From NCBI GenBank assembly GCA_905215445.1, contig CAJMPZ010000004.1, positions 1 through 62,240 on the forward strand: a DNA stretch of 62,240 nucleotides. The letters are read 5' to 3'. The stretch is from an uncultured bacterium. GTDB lineage: Bacteria; Actinomycetota; Coriobacteriia; Coriobacteriales; Coriobacteriaceae. Shown in pieces: positions 46,102 through 54,273 of this stretch. The translations under genes were made by a program, and so were the position numbers. Every line of letters starts with the position of its first letter. Position 1 is the first letter of the stretch. Under the pieces are notes generated by a model, which did no database searches, was not told the origin of the DNA, and worked only from the letters and a program-made list of their open reading frames with translations.

Positions 46102-47484
46102 ATGATCATTACTCTGTGTGGTGGCGGATCCACCTTTACCCCCGGCATCGTCAAGTCCATCGCTCTGCGCAAGGACGAGCTCGACGTTGACGAGATTCGT
46201 CTGTACGACATCAACGAGGAGCGCCAGCGCAAGATCGGCGTGCTCGTGGACTGGATTTTGCACGAGGACCTCGGCCTGGACATCAAGCTCACGGTGACCA
46301 CCGACAAAAAGACGGCTTTTACCGATGCGAGCTTCGTGTTTGCCCAGATGCGCGTGGGCGGCTACGCCATGCGCGAGCAGGACGAGAAGATTCCGCTGCG
46401 TCACGGCTGCGTTGGTCAGGAGACTTGCGGTTGCGGCGGCCTTGCCTATGGCATGCGTACCATCTTCCCCATGGTCGAGCTGATTGACGACGTTGAGAAG
46501 TATGCCAAGAAGGACTACTGGATTCTTAACTACTCCAACCCTGCCGCCATCGTCTCCGAGGGCTGCCGCGTCCTGCGCCCCAACGCTCGCATCATCAACA
46601 TCTGCGACATGCCGATCGCGATCATCGACGTGGTTTGCGCCGCACTCGATATCGACAAGAAGGATGTCGAGTACGATTACTTTGGCCTCAACCACTTTGG
46701 TTGGTTCACCTCGATCCGCCACAAGGGCGAGGAGGTGCTCCCGCAGCTGCGCGAGTACATCAAGGAGCATGAGATTCTGCTGCCCGACTCCTACCTCAAG
46801 GGCATGGGCTCGCTCATGGCAAAGAAGCCCGAGGAGGCCACTGACGAGCACCCCGAGCAGAACCGCCACACCAAGGGCAGCTGGTACTACGTCTGGAAGG
46901 GCGAGTACGAGATCATGGAGTGCTTCCCGGAGTACCTGCCTAACACGTATCTGAACTACTACCTGCAGCAGAAGGAGTTCGTCGAGCATTCCAACCCCGA
47001 GCGCACCCGTGCTAACGAGGTTGAGGAGACGCGCGAGAAGAACCTCTTCGACGGCATCGACCACTACGAGAAGACGGGCGAGATCGACGAGAGCACGTTC
47101 TATGCGGGCAGCCACGGCGACTGGATTGCCGATCTGGCTATCGCTCTGAAGAACGACACCAAGCAGCGCTTCCTGGTCATTTGCGAGAACAAGGGCGCTA
47201 TCCCCAACATGCCCTACGACGCTATGGTCGAGCTGCCTGCCTACATTGGCAAGAATGGCCCCGAGGTCATCAGCCGCGACAACATTCCTCTGTTCCAGCA
47301 GGGCCTCATGATGCAGCAGCTGAACTCCGAGAAGCTCGTGGTCGAGGCTACGATCGAGGGTTCTTACGAGAAGGCGCTCAAGGCCTTTACGCTGAACAAG
47401 ACCGTGCCTTCGATGAAGGTCGCCAAGGAGGTTCTCGACGACATGATCGAGGCCAACAAGGGTTACTGGCCCGAGCTTAAGTAA
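46102..47484 (+). CDS. 6-phospho-alpha-glucosidase (GH4)
   Basis: This 460-residue GH4 enzyme cleaves phosphorylated alpha-glucosides by an NAD+- and Mn2+-dependent redox mechanism. NAD-binding N-terminus LCGGGSTFTPGIVKSI, the metal/active-site region GQETCGCGGLAYGMRTI, ILNYSNPAAIVSEG and the CDMP motif (NICDMPIAI), which marks alpha-specific members, are all present, as is GLNHFGWF. The RBS (GAGAAGGAG) is at the end of the EIICB gene and the gap is 3 bases. It completes uptake plus hydrolysis in one operon. Confidence 0.95.
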   Translation: MIITLCGGGSTFTPGIVKSIALRKDELDVDEIRLYDINEERQRKIGVLVDWILHEDLGLDIKLTVTTDKKTAFTDASFVFAQMRVGGYAMREQDEKIPLRHGCVGQETCGCGGLAYGMRTIFPMVELIDDVEKYAKKDYWILNYSNPAAIVSEGCRVLRPNARIINICDMPIAIIDVVCAALDIDKKDVEYDYFGLNHFGWFTSIRHKGEEVLPQLREYIKEHEILLPDSYLKGMGSLMAKKPEEATDEHPEQNRHTKGSWYYVWKGEYEIMECFPEYLPNTYLNYYLQQKEFVEHSNPERTRANEVEETREKNLFDGIDHYEKTGEIDESTFYAGSHGDWIADLAIALKNDTKQRFLVICENKGAIPNMPYDAMVELPAYIGKNGPEVISRDNIPLFQQGLMMQQLNSEKLVVEATIEGSYEKALKAFTLNKTVPSMKVAKEVLDDMIEANKGYWPELK

Positions 47485-47516
47485 AAGCAACAGGGTCGCT
47501 GGCCGCATACCTGGAG

Positions 47517-47557
47517 CAATGCCCCGTCCACGTGATTGCGTGGGCGGGGCATTGTCA
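47517..47557 (+). terminator. Terminator after the PTS operon
   Basis: CAATGCCCCGTCCACG (47517-47532) pairs with CGTGGGCGGGGCATTG (47539-47554) with one wobble; the tail is TCATTT. Confidence 0.75.
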
Positions 47558-47676
47558 TTTGGTAACGCGTTTTACCAAATATGGCATTTATCTGCGGTAA
47601 TGTTCTATTTCACCGCCGAGGGTGACATTTCATACCGCCTGCCGAACTGCGTGGAGACCTAACAACTTTTTAGGTC
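47557..47676. repeat. Cluster of small palindromes before the hydrogenase operon
   Basis: ATTTGGTAA (47557-47565)/TTACCAAAT (47572-47580); GCGGTAATG...CATACCGC (about 47594-47638), containing CTATTTCACCGC shared with 22382-22393; and GACCTAA (47656-47662)/TTAGGTC (47670-47676). The first and last look like operators or small hairpins upstream of 47741. No convincing promoter was identified. Confidence 0.55.
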
Positions 47677-47740
47677 AGTGTTGTGCGTGTAGCAACTTCG
47701 CTCGGCCTCGCCTCCGGGCTGCCATGTGAGAGGGGATCTT

Positions 47741-49573
47741 ATGGCTCGACTGCACGTAATGGAACGCAGCCACGCTCAGGCCGTCATGGACGACCTGCAC
47801 GATGCGCTCGGACGTCGTCTGGCGGTGAGTTCGCTCGCCCCGTGCCCCGTTGAGTTTACGGCAGCGCTCGTCAATCTGTGCTCCACCCAGAGCTGCGGCA
47901 AGTGCACGCCCTGCCGCGTGGGCCTGAGCGCGCTGAGCGACCTGCTCGCCGATGTGCTCGAGGGCCGCGCCGACGAGTCCACGCTCAACTTGATTGAGCG
48001 CACCGCCCGCACCATCTACCTTTCGAGCGACTGCGCCATCGGCTACGAAGCTGGCGCCATGGCACTCACGGCCATTCGCGGCTTCCGCGACGATTTTGAG
48101 CATCACATCCGCGAGCACTCCTGCGGCTTTGACCGCGAGGCCCGCGTCCCGTGCGTTTCGGGCTGCCCGGCGCACGTCGACATTCCCGGGTACATTTCGC
48201 TGGTCGAGGCCGGCCGCTATGCCGACGCCGTCAAGGTCATCCGCAAGAACAATCCGCTGCCGCTCGTCTGCGGCCTGGTGTGCGAGCATCCCTGCGAGAT
48301 GCACTGCCGCCGTGGCATGGTCGACGACCCCATGAACATCCTCGCCCTCAAGCGTTTTGCCGTCGAGCACAGTGACCTCAACGACCACAAGCCGCATGTA
48401 GTGGACAACACCGGCAAGCGCGTCGCCGTGATCGGCGGCGGCCCGGCCGGCCTTTCCTGCGCCTACTACCTGGCCGTGATGGGCCATAAGGTGACCATCT
48501 TTGAGCAGCGCCACCACCTGGGCGGCATGCTGCGCTATGGCATCCCCAGCTATCGTCTGCCGCGCGAGCGCCTGCAGGCCGAGATCGACTGGATCTTGAG
48601 CGCCGGTATCAACGTGGAACTCGACCACTCCGTGAACGGTGAGGAGCTTGCCCGTCTGCGCGACGAGTTCGATGCCGTCTACCTAGCCATCGGTGCCCAC
48701 AGCGACAAGAAGCTCGGCCTTCCGGGCGAGGAGGCGCCCGGCGTTGAGTCGGCCGTCAAGATGCTGCGCGCCATCGGTGATGACGAGCTGCCCGACCTGA
48801 GCGGCCAACGCGTGTGCGTCATCGGCGGCGGCAACGTTGCCATGGACGTGGCTCGCTCTGCTGTGCGCTGCGGTGCCGAAAAGGTAAGCATCGTCTACCG
48901 CCGTCGCATCTGCGATATGACGGCCCAGGACGCCGAGATCGCCGGTGCCCAGGCCGAGGGCTGTGAGGTGCTGGAGCTGACGGCCCCGCTCGCCATCGAG
49001 ACGGGCGAGGACGGTCGCGTGAGCGGCCTGCGCGTGCAGCCGCAGATTATCGGTGAGCCCCGCCGCGGTCGTCCGGCTCCGCGTGCCGCTGCCACGCCCG
49101 AGCGCGTCATCCCCTGCGAGCGCGTGTTCGTCGCCATTGGCCAGGACATCGATTCCAAGCCGTTTGAGGAGATGGGCATTGCCTGCAAGTGGGGCTGCGT
49201 CGTCACCGATTCGGACGGCGCCGTGCCCAACTTCGATGGCCTCTTTAGCGGCGGCGACTGCCAGACCGGCCCCGCCACCGTCATCCGCGCTATCAATGCC
49301 GGCCGCGTGGCGTCGGCAAACATCGACCACTACCTAGGCTTCGACCACAAGATCAAGCTCGAGGTCGAGCTGCCGACCGTCCAGTTTAAGGGTAAGCATG
49401 AGTGCGGCCGCTGCGAGCTGGGCGAGCGCGAGGCCGGCGAGCGTATTCACGATTGGAATCTGGTCGAGCAGGGTCTCACCGAGCAGGAGGCGCGCCAGGA
49501 GGCGGGCCGCTGCCTGCGCTGCGATCACTTTGGCTTTGGCGCGTTCCGCGGAGGGAGGAACCTGGAATGGTAG
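47741..49573 (+). CDS. NuoF-type Fe-S fragment fused to GltD-like NAD(P)H flavoprotein
   Basis: This 610-residue iron-sulfur flavoprotein starts with ~100 residues resembling the C-terminal 4Fe-4S domain of NuoF/HydB (NLCSTQSCGKCTPCRVGL). A GltD-like part follows: CVSGCPAHVDIPGYI and CGLVCEHPCEMHCRRG (Fe-S), VIGGGPAGLSCAYYLAVMGHK (FAD) and VIGGGNVAMDVARSAVRCGAE (NAD(P)). The C-terminus adds Cys sets CGRCELGE and CLRCDHFGFGAFRG. ATG 47741 follows GAGGGGA. The stop overlaps the hydrogenase start, so this is probably its electron-transfer partner. Confidence 0.85.
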   Translation: MARLHVMERSHAQAVMDDLHDALGRRLAVSSLAPCPVEFTAALVNLCSTQSCGKCTPCRVGLSALSDLLADVLEGRADESTLNLIERTARTIYLSSDCAIGYEAGAMALTAIRGFRDDFEHHIREHSCGFDREARVPCVSGCPAHVDIPGYISLVEAGRYADAVKVIRKNNPLPLVCGLVCEHPCEMHCRRGMVDDPMNILALKRFAVEHSDLNDHKPHVVDNTGKRVAVIGGGPAGLSCAYYLAVMGHKVTIFEQRHHLGGMLRYGIPSYRLPRERLQAEIDWILSAGINVELDHSVNGEELARLRDEFDAVYLAIGAHSDKKLGLPGEEAPGVESAVKMLRAIGDDELPDLSGQRVCVIGGGNVAMDVARSAVRCGAEKVSIVYRRRICDMTAQDAEIAGAQAEGCEVLELTAPLAIETGEDGRVSGLRVQPQIIGEPRRGRPAPRAAATPERVIPCERVFVAIGQDIDSKPFEEMGIACKWGCVVTDSDGAVPNFDGLFSGGDCQTGPATVIRAINAGRVASANIDHYLGFDHKIKLEVELPTVQFKGKHECGRCELGEREAGERIHDWNLVEQGLTEQEARQEAGRCLRCDHFGFGAFRGGRNLEW

Positions 49574-51378
49574 AGCCCAACAACACCACCGTCAGCGACA
49601 GCACCGAAAACGGAGCGCATAACATGGTCAAGCTCACTATCGATAATTGCGAGGTCGTGGTGCCCGAGCACACCACGATCCTGGATGCGGCCAAGTCCGT
49701 CGGCATCCAGATTCCCACCCTGTGCTACCTGCGCGATCTGAACGAGATCGGCGGTTGCCGCGTGTGCGTGGTCGAGGTCGAGGGCTGCGACCAGCTGGTT
49801 GCCGCCTGCAACAACTACGTGCTCGACGGCATGGTGGTCCATACCAACAGTCCCAAGGCCCGCGAGGCCCGTCGCACCAACGTGCAGCTGCTGCTGTCCC
49901 AGCACGACTCGCGCTGTACGAGCTGTGTGCGCAGCGGCAACTGCAACCTGCAGACCATCGCCAACGACCTTGGCATTTTCTATCTGCCGTACGAGCAGCG
50001 CCTGGCGCGCGAGGGCTGGGACTTCGATTTCCCCATCATCCGCGATAACGACAAGTGCATCAAATGCATGCGCTGCATCAAGGTGTGCGAGAGCGTGCAG
50101 GGCTTAGGGATTTGGGACCTGACCAACCGCGCCACGCATACCGCCGTGGGCACCCGCGGGTGTGCGCCGATCGGCAAGACCGATTGCGTCGCGTGCGGTC
50201 AGTGCATCACGCATTGCCCGACGGGCGCCCTGCGCGAGCGTGACGATACCGAGACCGTGTTCGATGCTCTCGCCGATCCTGACAAGATCGTACTGGTGCA
50301 GATTGCGCCGGCCGTGCGTAGCGCCTGGGGCGAGGAGCTCGGCATTCCGCGCGAGGAGGCTACCGTCGAACGCCTGGCTTGCGCGCTGCGCCGCGTGGGC
50401 TTTGAGTACGTGTTCGACACCGACTTCTCGGCCGACCTCACCATTATGGAGGAGGGCTCCGAGCTGCTCGAGCGCCTGGGCGCTGCCTCCAAGGGCGAGG
50501 GCGACAGCCGCGGCTGGCCCATGCTCACGAGTTGCTGCCCGGGCTGGGTACGCTTTGTGAAGGCGCGCTATCCGGAGTTTGTCGACAGCCTGTCCACGTC
50601 CAAGTCGCCGCAGCAGATGTTCGGCGCCATTGCCAAGACGTACTACGCCAAGGTGTTGGGCGTGGAGCCCGAGCGCCTGTTCGTGGTGTCCGTGATGCCG
50701 TGCACGGCCAAGAAGGCCGAGTGTGCGCTGCCGAGCATGGTGGGCGAGGGCGGCGCGCCCGATGTGGACGTTGCGCTGACGGTGCGCGAGATGGTACGCA
50801 TGATTCGCGCGAGCCACGTGAGCGTCGACACGCTTACCGAGGAGCCGCTCGATACGCCGCTGGGCTTCGGCACGGGCGCGGGCGTGATCTTTGGCGCCAC
50901 GGGAGGCGTGATGGAGGCCGCCGTGCGCTCGGCCTATTACCTGGTGACGGGCAAGAACCCCGACGCCGACTTCTTTACCGACGTGCGCGGCCTGGACGGC
51001 TGGAAGGAAGCCGTGGCCGATATCGATGGCACCAAGGTGCGCGTCGCCGTGGCGCACGGGCTGGGCAACGCCGCCCGTCTGCTCGACGCGATTCGCGCCG
51101 GCCGCGTGAGCTATGACTTCGTTGAGGTCATGGCGTGCCCGGGCGGCTGCGTCGGTGGCGGCGGCCAGCCCATCCACGACGGCTGCGAGTTGGCAGCTGA
51201 GCGCGGCCAGGTGCTGTGGGGCCTGGATGCCGCTGCGGACATTCGCTTCTCGCACGAGAATCCCGATGTCCAGGCGTGCTATAGCGAGTTTTTGGGCGAG
51301 CCGCTCTCACCGCTGGCCGAGGAGTTGCTGCATACCGACCATCACGCATGGACGATGCCTAACGAGGGGACGTGCTAG
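49567..51378 (+). CDS. [FeFe]-hydrogenase catalytic subunit
   Basis: This 603-residue cytoplasmic hydrogenase interconverts H2 and protons. The N-terminal 2Fe-2S domain has CYLRDLNEIGGCRVC. The His/Cys cluster follows (SQHDSRCTSCVRSGNCNLQ), then two 4Fe-4S sets (CIKCMRCIKVC, CVACGQCITHC). The H-cluster motifs are TSCCPGW (from 321), MPCTAKKAEC (from 377) and MACPGGCVGGGG (from 522). GGAGGGAGG lies 7 bases before ATG 49567; ATG 49624 is an alternative start just before the 2Fe-2S domain. It overlaps the upstream flavoprotein gene, suggesting NAD(P)H- or ferredoxin-linked H2 turnover in fermentation. Confidence 0.96.
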   Translation: MVEPNNTTVSDSTENGAHNMVKLTIDNCEVVVPEHTTILDAAKSVGIQIPTLCYLRDLNEIGGCRVCVVEVEGCDQLVAACNNYVLDGMVVHTNSPKAREARRTNVQLLLSQHDSRCTSCVRSGNCNLQTIANDLGIFYLPYEQRLAREGWDFDFPIIRDNDKCIKCMRCIKVCESVQGLGIWDLTNRATHTAVGTRGCAPIGKTDCVACGQCITHCPTGALRERDDTETVFDALADPDKIVLVQIAPAVRSAWGEELGIPREEATVERLACALRRVGFEYVFDTDFSADLTIMEEGSELLERLGAASKGEGDSRGWPMLTSCCPGWVRFVKARYPEFVDSLSTSKSPQQMFGAIAKTYYAKVLGVEPERLFVVSVMPCTAKKAECALPSMVGEGGAPDVDVALTVREMVRMIRASHVSVDTLTEEPLDTPLGFGTGAGVIFGATGGVMEAAVRSAYYLVTGKNPDADFFTDVRGLDGWKEAVADIDGTKVRVAVAHGLGNAARLLDAIRAGRVSYDFVEVMACPGGCVGGGGQPIHDGCELAAERGQVLWGLDAAADIRFSHENPDVQACYSEFLGEPLSPLAEELLHTDHHAWTMPNEGTC

Positions 51379-51380
51379 CG

Positions 51381-52439
51381 ATGCGCGCGTTTGATTTTGA
51401 AATGTCGCGCCGGGGGTTTGCCTCGGCGCTCGCCGCGGGCGCCTTGTCGCTTGCGCTCGCGGGCTGCGGCGGCGGAGCTGCGGGGGCGGGGTCTGCTGCG
51501 GGCTCGGCTGCCGGGTCTGCCGCTGACGGTGCCGCTGCCGAGCCGGTCGAGGTGCACGTCGCGTCGCTCAAGGGCCCGACCTCGATTGGCTTGGTGCAGT
51601 TTATGGACCAGGCTGCCGATGGCGAGACGGACAATGAGTTCGACTTTGCGATCAACACTGCCGCCGACGAGATTGTGCCCAAGGTCATTCAGGGCGATAT
51701 CGACATTGCCCTGGTGCCCGCCAACGTGGCGAGCGTGCTCTACAACAAGACCGAGGGCGCTGTGCAGGTCATCGACATCAACACGCTGGGCGTGCTGAAC
51801 GTTGTGACGGGCGACGCGAGTGTGGCCTCGTTTGGCGATCTGGCGGGCCATACCGTCTATATGACGGGCAAGGGCGCCACGCCGGAGTACGTCATGAACT
51901 ACCTGCTGGAGCGCGCGGGCCTGACCGGCCAGGTGACGCTCGAGTTTAAGAGCGAGCCCACCGAGGTGCTGTCGGCCCTGCTTGCCGATCCGTCTGCTGT
52001 GGGCGTGCTGCCCGAGCCGTTCAAGACCGCCGCCATCGCCAAGAGCGAAGGCAAGCTGTCGGCTCCGGTAAGTCTGACCGATGTGTGGGATGAGCTGGCA
52101 GGTGACACGGGTTCGCGCCTGCTGACGGGCGTGACCGTGGTGCGCCGCACGTTTGCCGAGGAACATCCCGAGGCCGTGGCGGAATTCCTGAGCTGCCACG
52201 CGGCGAGCGTTGAGGCCGTGAACGCGTCGCCGGCGGACTGGGCCCAGGCCGTGGTCGATGCGGGCATCGTGGATAACGCCGCGATTGCCGAAAAGGCGAT
52301 TCCCGGGTGCATGCTCGTGTGCCAGACGGGGAAGGACATGAAGGCGGCGCTCGGTGGGTACCTGCAGGTGCTGGCCGACGCGGACGCGAGTGCCGTGGGT
52401 GGTAAACTTCCGGCTGACGATTTCTACTACTTGGAGTAG
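51381..52439 (+). CDS. ABC transporter substrate-binding lipoprotein (NitT/TauT-like)
   Basis: This 352-residue exported binding protein starts with a Tat-like SRRGF and a hydrophobic stretch ending in the lipobox LALAGC (lipidated Cys29). A low-complexity Ala/Gly/Ser linker follows. The mature domain resembles NMT1/THI5- and SsuA-like binding proteins (GPTSIGLVQFMDQA, DIDIALVPANVASVLYNKT, GVLNVVTGDASVASFGDLAGHTVYMTGKGATPEYVMNYLL, VGVLPEPFKTAAIAK). It starts 2 bases after the hydrogenase stop and is followed by the permease-ATPase gene. The ligand is unknown. Confidence 0.88.
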   Translation: MRAFDFEMSRRGFASALAAGALSLALAGCGGGAAGAGSAAGSAAGSAADGAAAEPVEVHVASLKGPTSIGLVQFMDQAADGETDNEFDFAINTAADEIVPKVIQGDIDIALVPANVASVLYNKTEGAVQVIDINTLGVLNVVTGDASVASFGDLAGHTVYMTGKGATPEYVMNYLLERAGLTGQVTLEFKSEPTEVLSALLADPSAVGVLPEPFKTAAIAKSEGKLSAPVSLTDVWDELAGDTGSRLLTGVTVVRRTFAEEHPEAVAEFLSCHAASVEAVNASPADWAQAVVDAGIVDNAAIAEKAIPGCMLVCQTGKDMKAALGGYLQVLADADASAVGGKLPADDFYYLE

Positions 52440-52442
52440 CCC

Positions 52443-53819
52443 GTGCGTGCGTTTGCTCGACAAATGACAGAGCGTATGAAGGCGGTGGCGGCAGCAGGTG
52501 CCGTCGCCGCCTTTTGGCTTGCCGTGTGGATGCTGGTGGCGGCGCTGGTGGCGCAGCCGCTGATTTTGCCGGGGCCGGGTGCTGTTGCCTTGGCGCTGCT
52601 GCGCCTGGTGTGCGATGGCGGTACCTGGGCGATTTTGGCGGGCTCGGGCGCGCGGATACTAGGCGGGCTGGCGCTTGCCGCGGTGTGTGGTGGCGTGCTT
52701 GCCGGGATTTCGTCACGTTCGCGTGCGTTTGCGCGCCTGGTGGCTCCGGCGCTGTCGTTTGTGAAGGCGACACCGGTTGCCTGCGTGGTGGTCCTGTTGC
52801 TCATTTGGTTGGGGTCGGCGCGCGTGAGCATTGCAGCGGTCTTTTTGATGGCACTGCCGGGCGTGTATTTCTCGCTGGTCGAGGGTTTGACGCAAACGGA
52901 TGAGCCACAGGAGCAGATGTTTCGCCTGCATGGCGTGCGGGGCTGGCGACTGTTTTGCGCCCATACCTGGCGCGAAGTCCTGCCGTTTGTGCTTTCGTGC
53001 GCCCGTGCCGTGATTGGTATGAGCTGGAAGGCCGGCGTGGCAGCCGAGCTTATCGGCATGGCGGTGGGCACCGTGGGTGAGCGCATCTATCAGGCAAAGC
53101 TATTGATTGAGACGGCCGACCTGCTGGCGTGGACCATGCTGGTCGTTGCCGCCTCGTGGGCGTGTGAGCGCGTGCTGGTGTGGCTGCTGCGGGTTTCGGG
53201 ACCCGTGGCGTGGGGCGCGGCCGTGCGGGCGCATGGGCATGGATTGCGTGGGCGTGCGGGAGCTGCGAGCGATGGCACTTCAGCGGAGCTTGCGCTTGCC
53301 GTGGGCGATCGCGCGCCCTGGGCGCCGGCGCTCGCCGGACTGGTGCTCAACGTGCCCGCGTCTGGGCGTATCTGTGTGATGGGCGCCTCGGGTGCGGGCA
53401 AGTCGACGCTCCTTGCCCTTGCGGCGGGGGAGTGCGCGCCGTGCTCCATGGTGTTTCAGGATGTGTGCCTGGTCGAGGACATCTCTGCCCTGGATAACGT
53501 GCTGGTGTGCGCCGACGCGCGCGTGGATGCCTCGAGTGCTGCAGCCCTGTTGCGCCTGCTGGTGCCGGGGGTCGATGTACATGCTCGCGTGGCCGAGCTT
53601 TCGGGCGGGCAGCGCCGTCGCGTCGAGATCGCTCGAGCCCTGCTGTGCCCAGGCGACGCGGTGATTCTGGACGAGCCCTTTACCGGTCTAGATACCGCTG
53701 CACGCGACGCATGCGCCGAGGTCGTGCTCGACTTGCTCGACGGTCGCATGCTGTTGCTTGCCACGCACGATGCCGTCGACGCTCAGGCCCTCAATATCTC
53801 GGATATCATCACGCTCTAA
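52443..53819 (+). CDS. ABC transporter permease-ATPase fusion
   Basis: This 458-residue single chain joins a membrane domain and an ATPase. Residues ~10-255 are a BPD-type permease like SsuC/TauC, with six hydrophobic segments and the EAA-like loop (EQMFRLHGVRGWRLFCAHTWREVLPF). Residues ~285-458 are a compact ABC ATPase: Walker A GASGAGKSTL, short Q-loop region MVFQDVCLVEDI, signature LSGGQRRRVEIARALL, Walker B AVILDEPFTGLDT and ATHD. The ATPase lacks some N-terminal strands and is smaller than usual (~175 residues). Start GTG 52443 follows GGAG. Confidence 0.9.
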   Translation: MRAFARQMTERMKAVAAAGAVAAFWLAVWMLVAALVAQPLILPGPGAVALALLRLVCDGGTWAILAGSGARILGGLALAAVCGGVLAGISSRSRAFARLVAPALSFVKATPVACVVVLLLIWLGSARVSIAAVFLMALPGVYFSLVEGLTQTDEPQEQMFRLHGVRGWRLFCAHTWREVLPFVLSCARAVIGMSWKAGVAAELIGMAVGTVGERIYQAKLLIETADLLAWTMLVVAASWACERVLVWLLRVSGPVAWGAAVRAHGHGLRGRAGAASDGTSAELALAVGDRAPWAPALAGLVLNVPASGRICVMGASGAGKSTLLALAAGECAPCSMVFQDVCLVEDISALDNVLVCADARVDASSAAALLRLLVPGVDVHARVAELSGGQRRRVEIARALLCPGDAVILDEPFTGLDTAARDACAEVVLDLLDGRMLLLATHDAVDAQALNISDIITL

Positions 53820-53893
53820 ATACTTACTCAGCAACAAAATGATCCGTTTTTTCTCCGTCCCCATGGGGTCGGGTATGGTATTCTATCTGCGGG

Positions 53894-53923
53894 GTAATAC
53901 TTAGGAATACCAAGTAATACCAA
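53894..53923. promoter_or_regulatory. Three tandem 10-bp direct repeats, operator-like
   Basis: GTAATACTTA, GGAATACCAA and GTAATACCAA occupy 53894-53923 with an exact 10-bp period. A GGTATT at 53877-53882 is the inverted partner. Same-face 10-bp spacing is typical of sites bound cooperatively by ribbon-helix-helix dimers such as the protein encoded at 54036. The region 53820-54035 holds nothing else recognisable. Confidence 0.6.
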
Positions 53924-54035
53924 CGCCGTAGAAACACACTCCAGATGCGGGCCAATCGGGTTGCCTTCACGGCCCGTCGCCCAGCCGCGTGGCCCGCATC
54001 TATCCGCACCACCGTCGTTTCAAAAAGGAAGCGCC

Positions 54036-54239
54036 ATGGCAGAACACATGACCCCGGTTGTCGCGAAGGTCTTGCCCGAGGAAAAGGCGGCCTTCGCGGC
54101 GGCAACCCAGCTCGTGGGCACCACGCCGTCCAACGCCATCCGCATGTTTATCGCCGCGTTCAATCGCTGCGGCACCTTCCCGTTCGACATTTCGCCCAAC
54201 GGGGCTTTTGGCGCTGCGCCCGATTCTCATCAACAATGA
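54036..54239 (+). CDS. RelB/DinJ-like ribbon-helix-helix antitoxin (no toxin partner seen)
   Basis: This 67-residue protein has the RelB/DinJ pattern: a short strand (TPVVAKVLPEEKAAFAAATQLV) followed by helix-turn-helix TPSNAIRMFIAAFNRCGTFPFDI. AAGGAAG lies 6 bases before ATG 54036. Such proteins normally pair with a RelE/YafQ toxin. The next gene is instead a CPBP membrane protease, 34 bp downstream. Either it is an orphan antitoxin or it regulates its neighbour. Tandem repeats upstream are a plausible self-operator. Confidence 0.75.
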   Translation: MAEHMTPVVAKVLPEEKAAFAAATQLVGTTPSNAIRMFIAAFNRCGTFPFDISPNGAFGAAPDSHQQ

Positions 54240-54273
54240 CTGTCCCCAAGTGCCGGGTTTTGAGGAGGTTGGC

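Noticed and set aside
44536..47508. 990-codon minus-strand open frame opposite the PTS operon
   Set aside because: It covers EIICB and the GH4 gene antisense; composition-driven, with no protein-like motifs or RBS.
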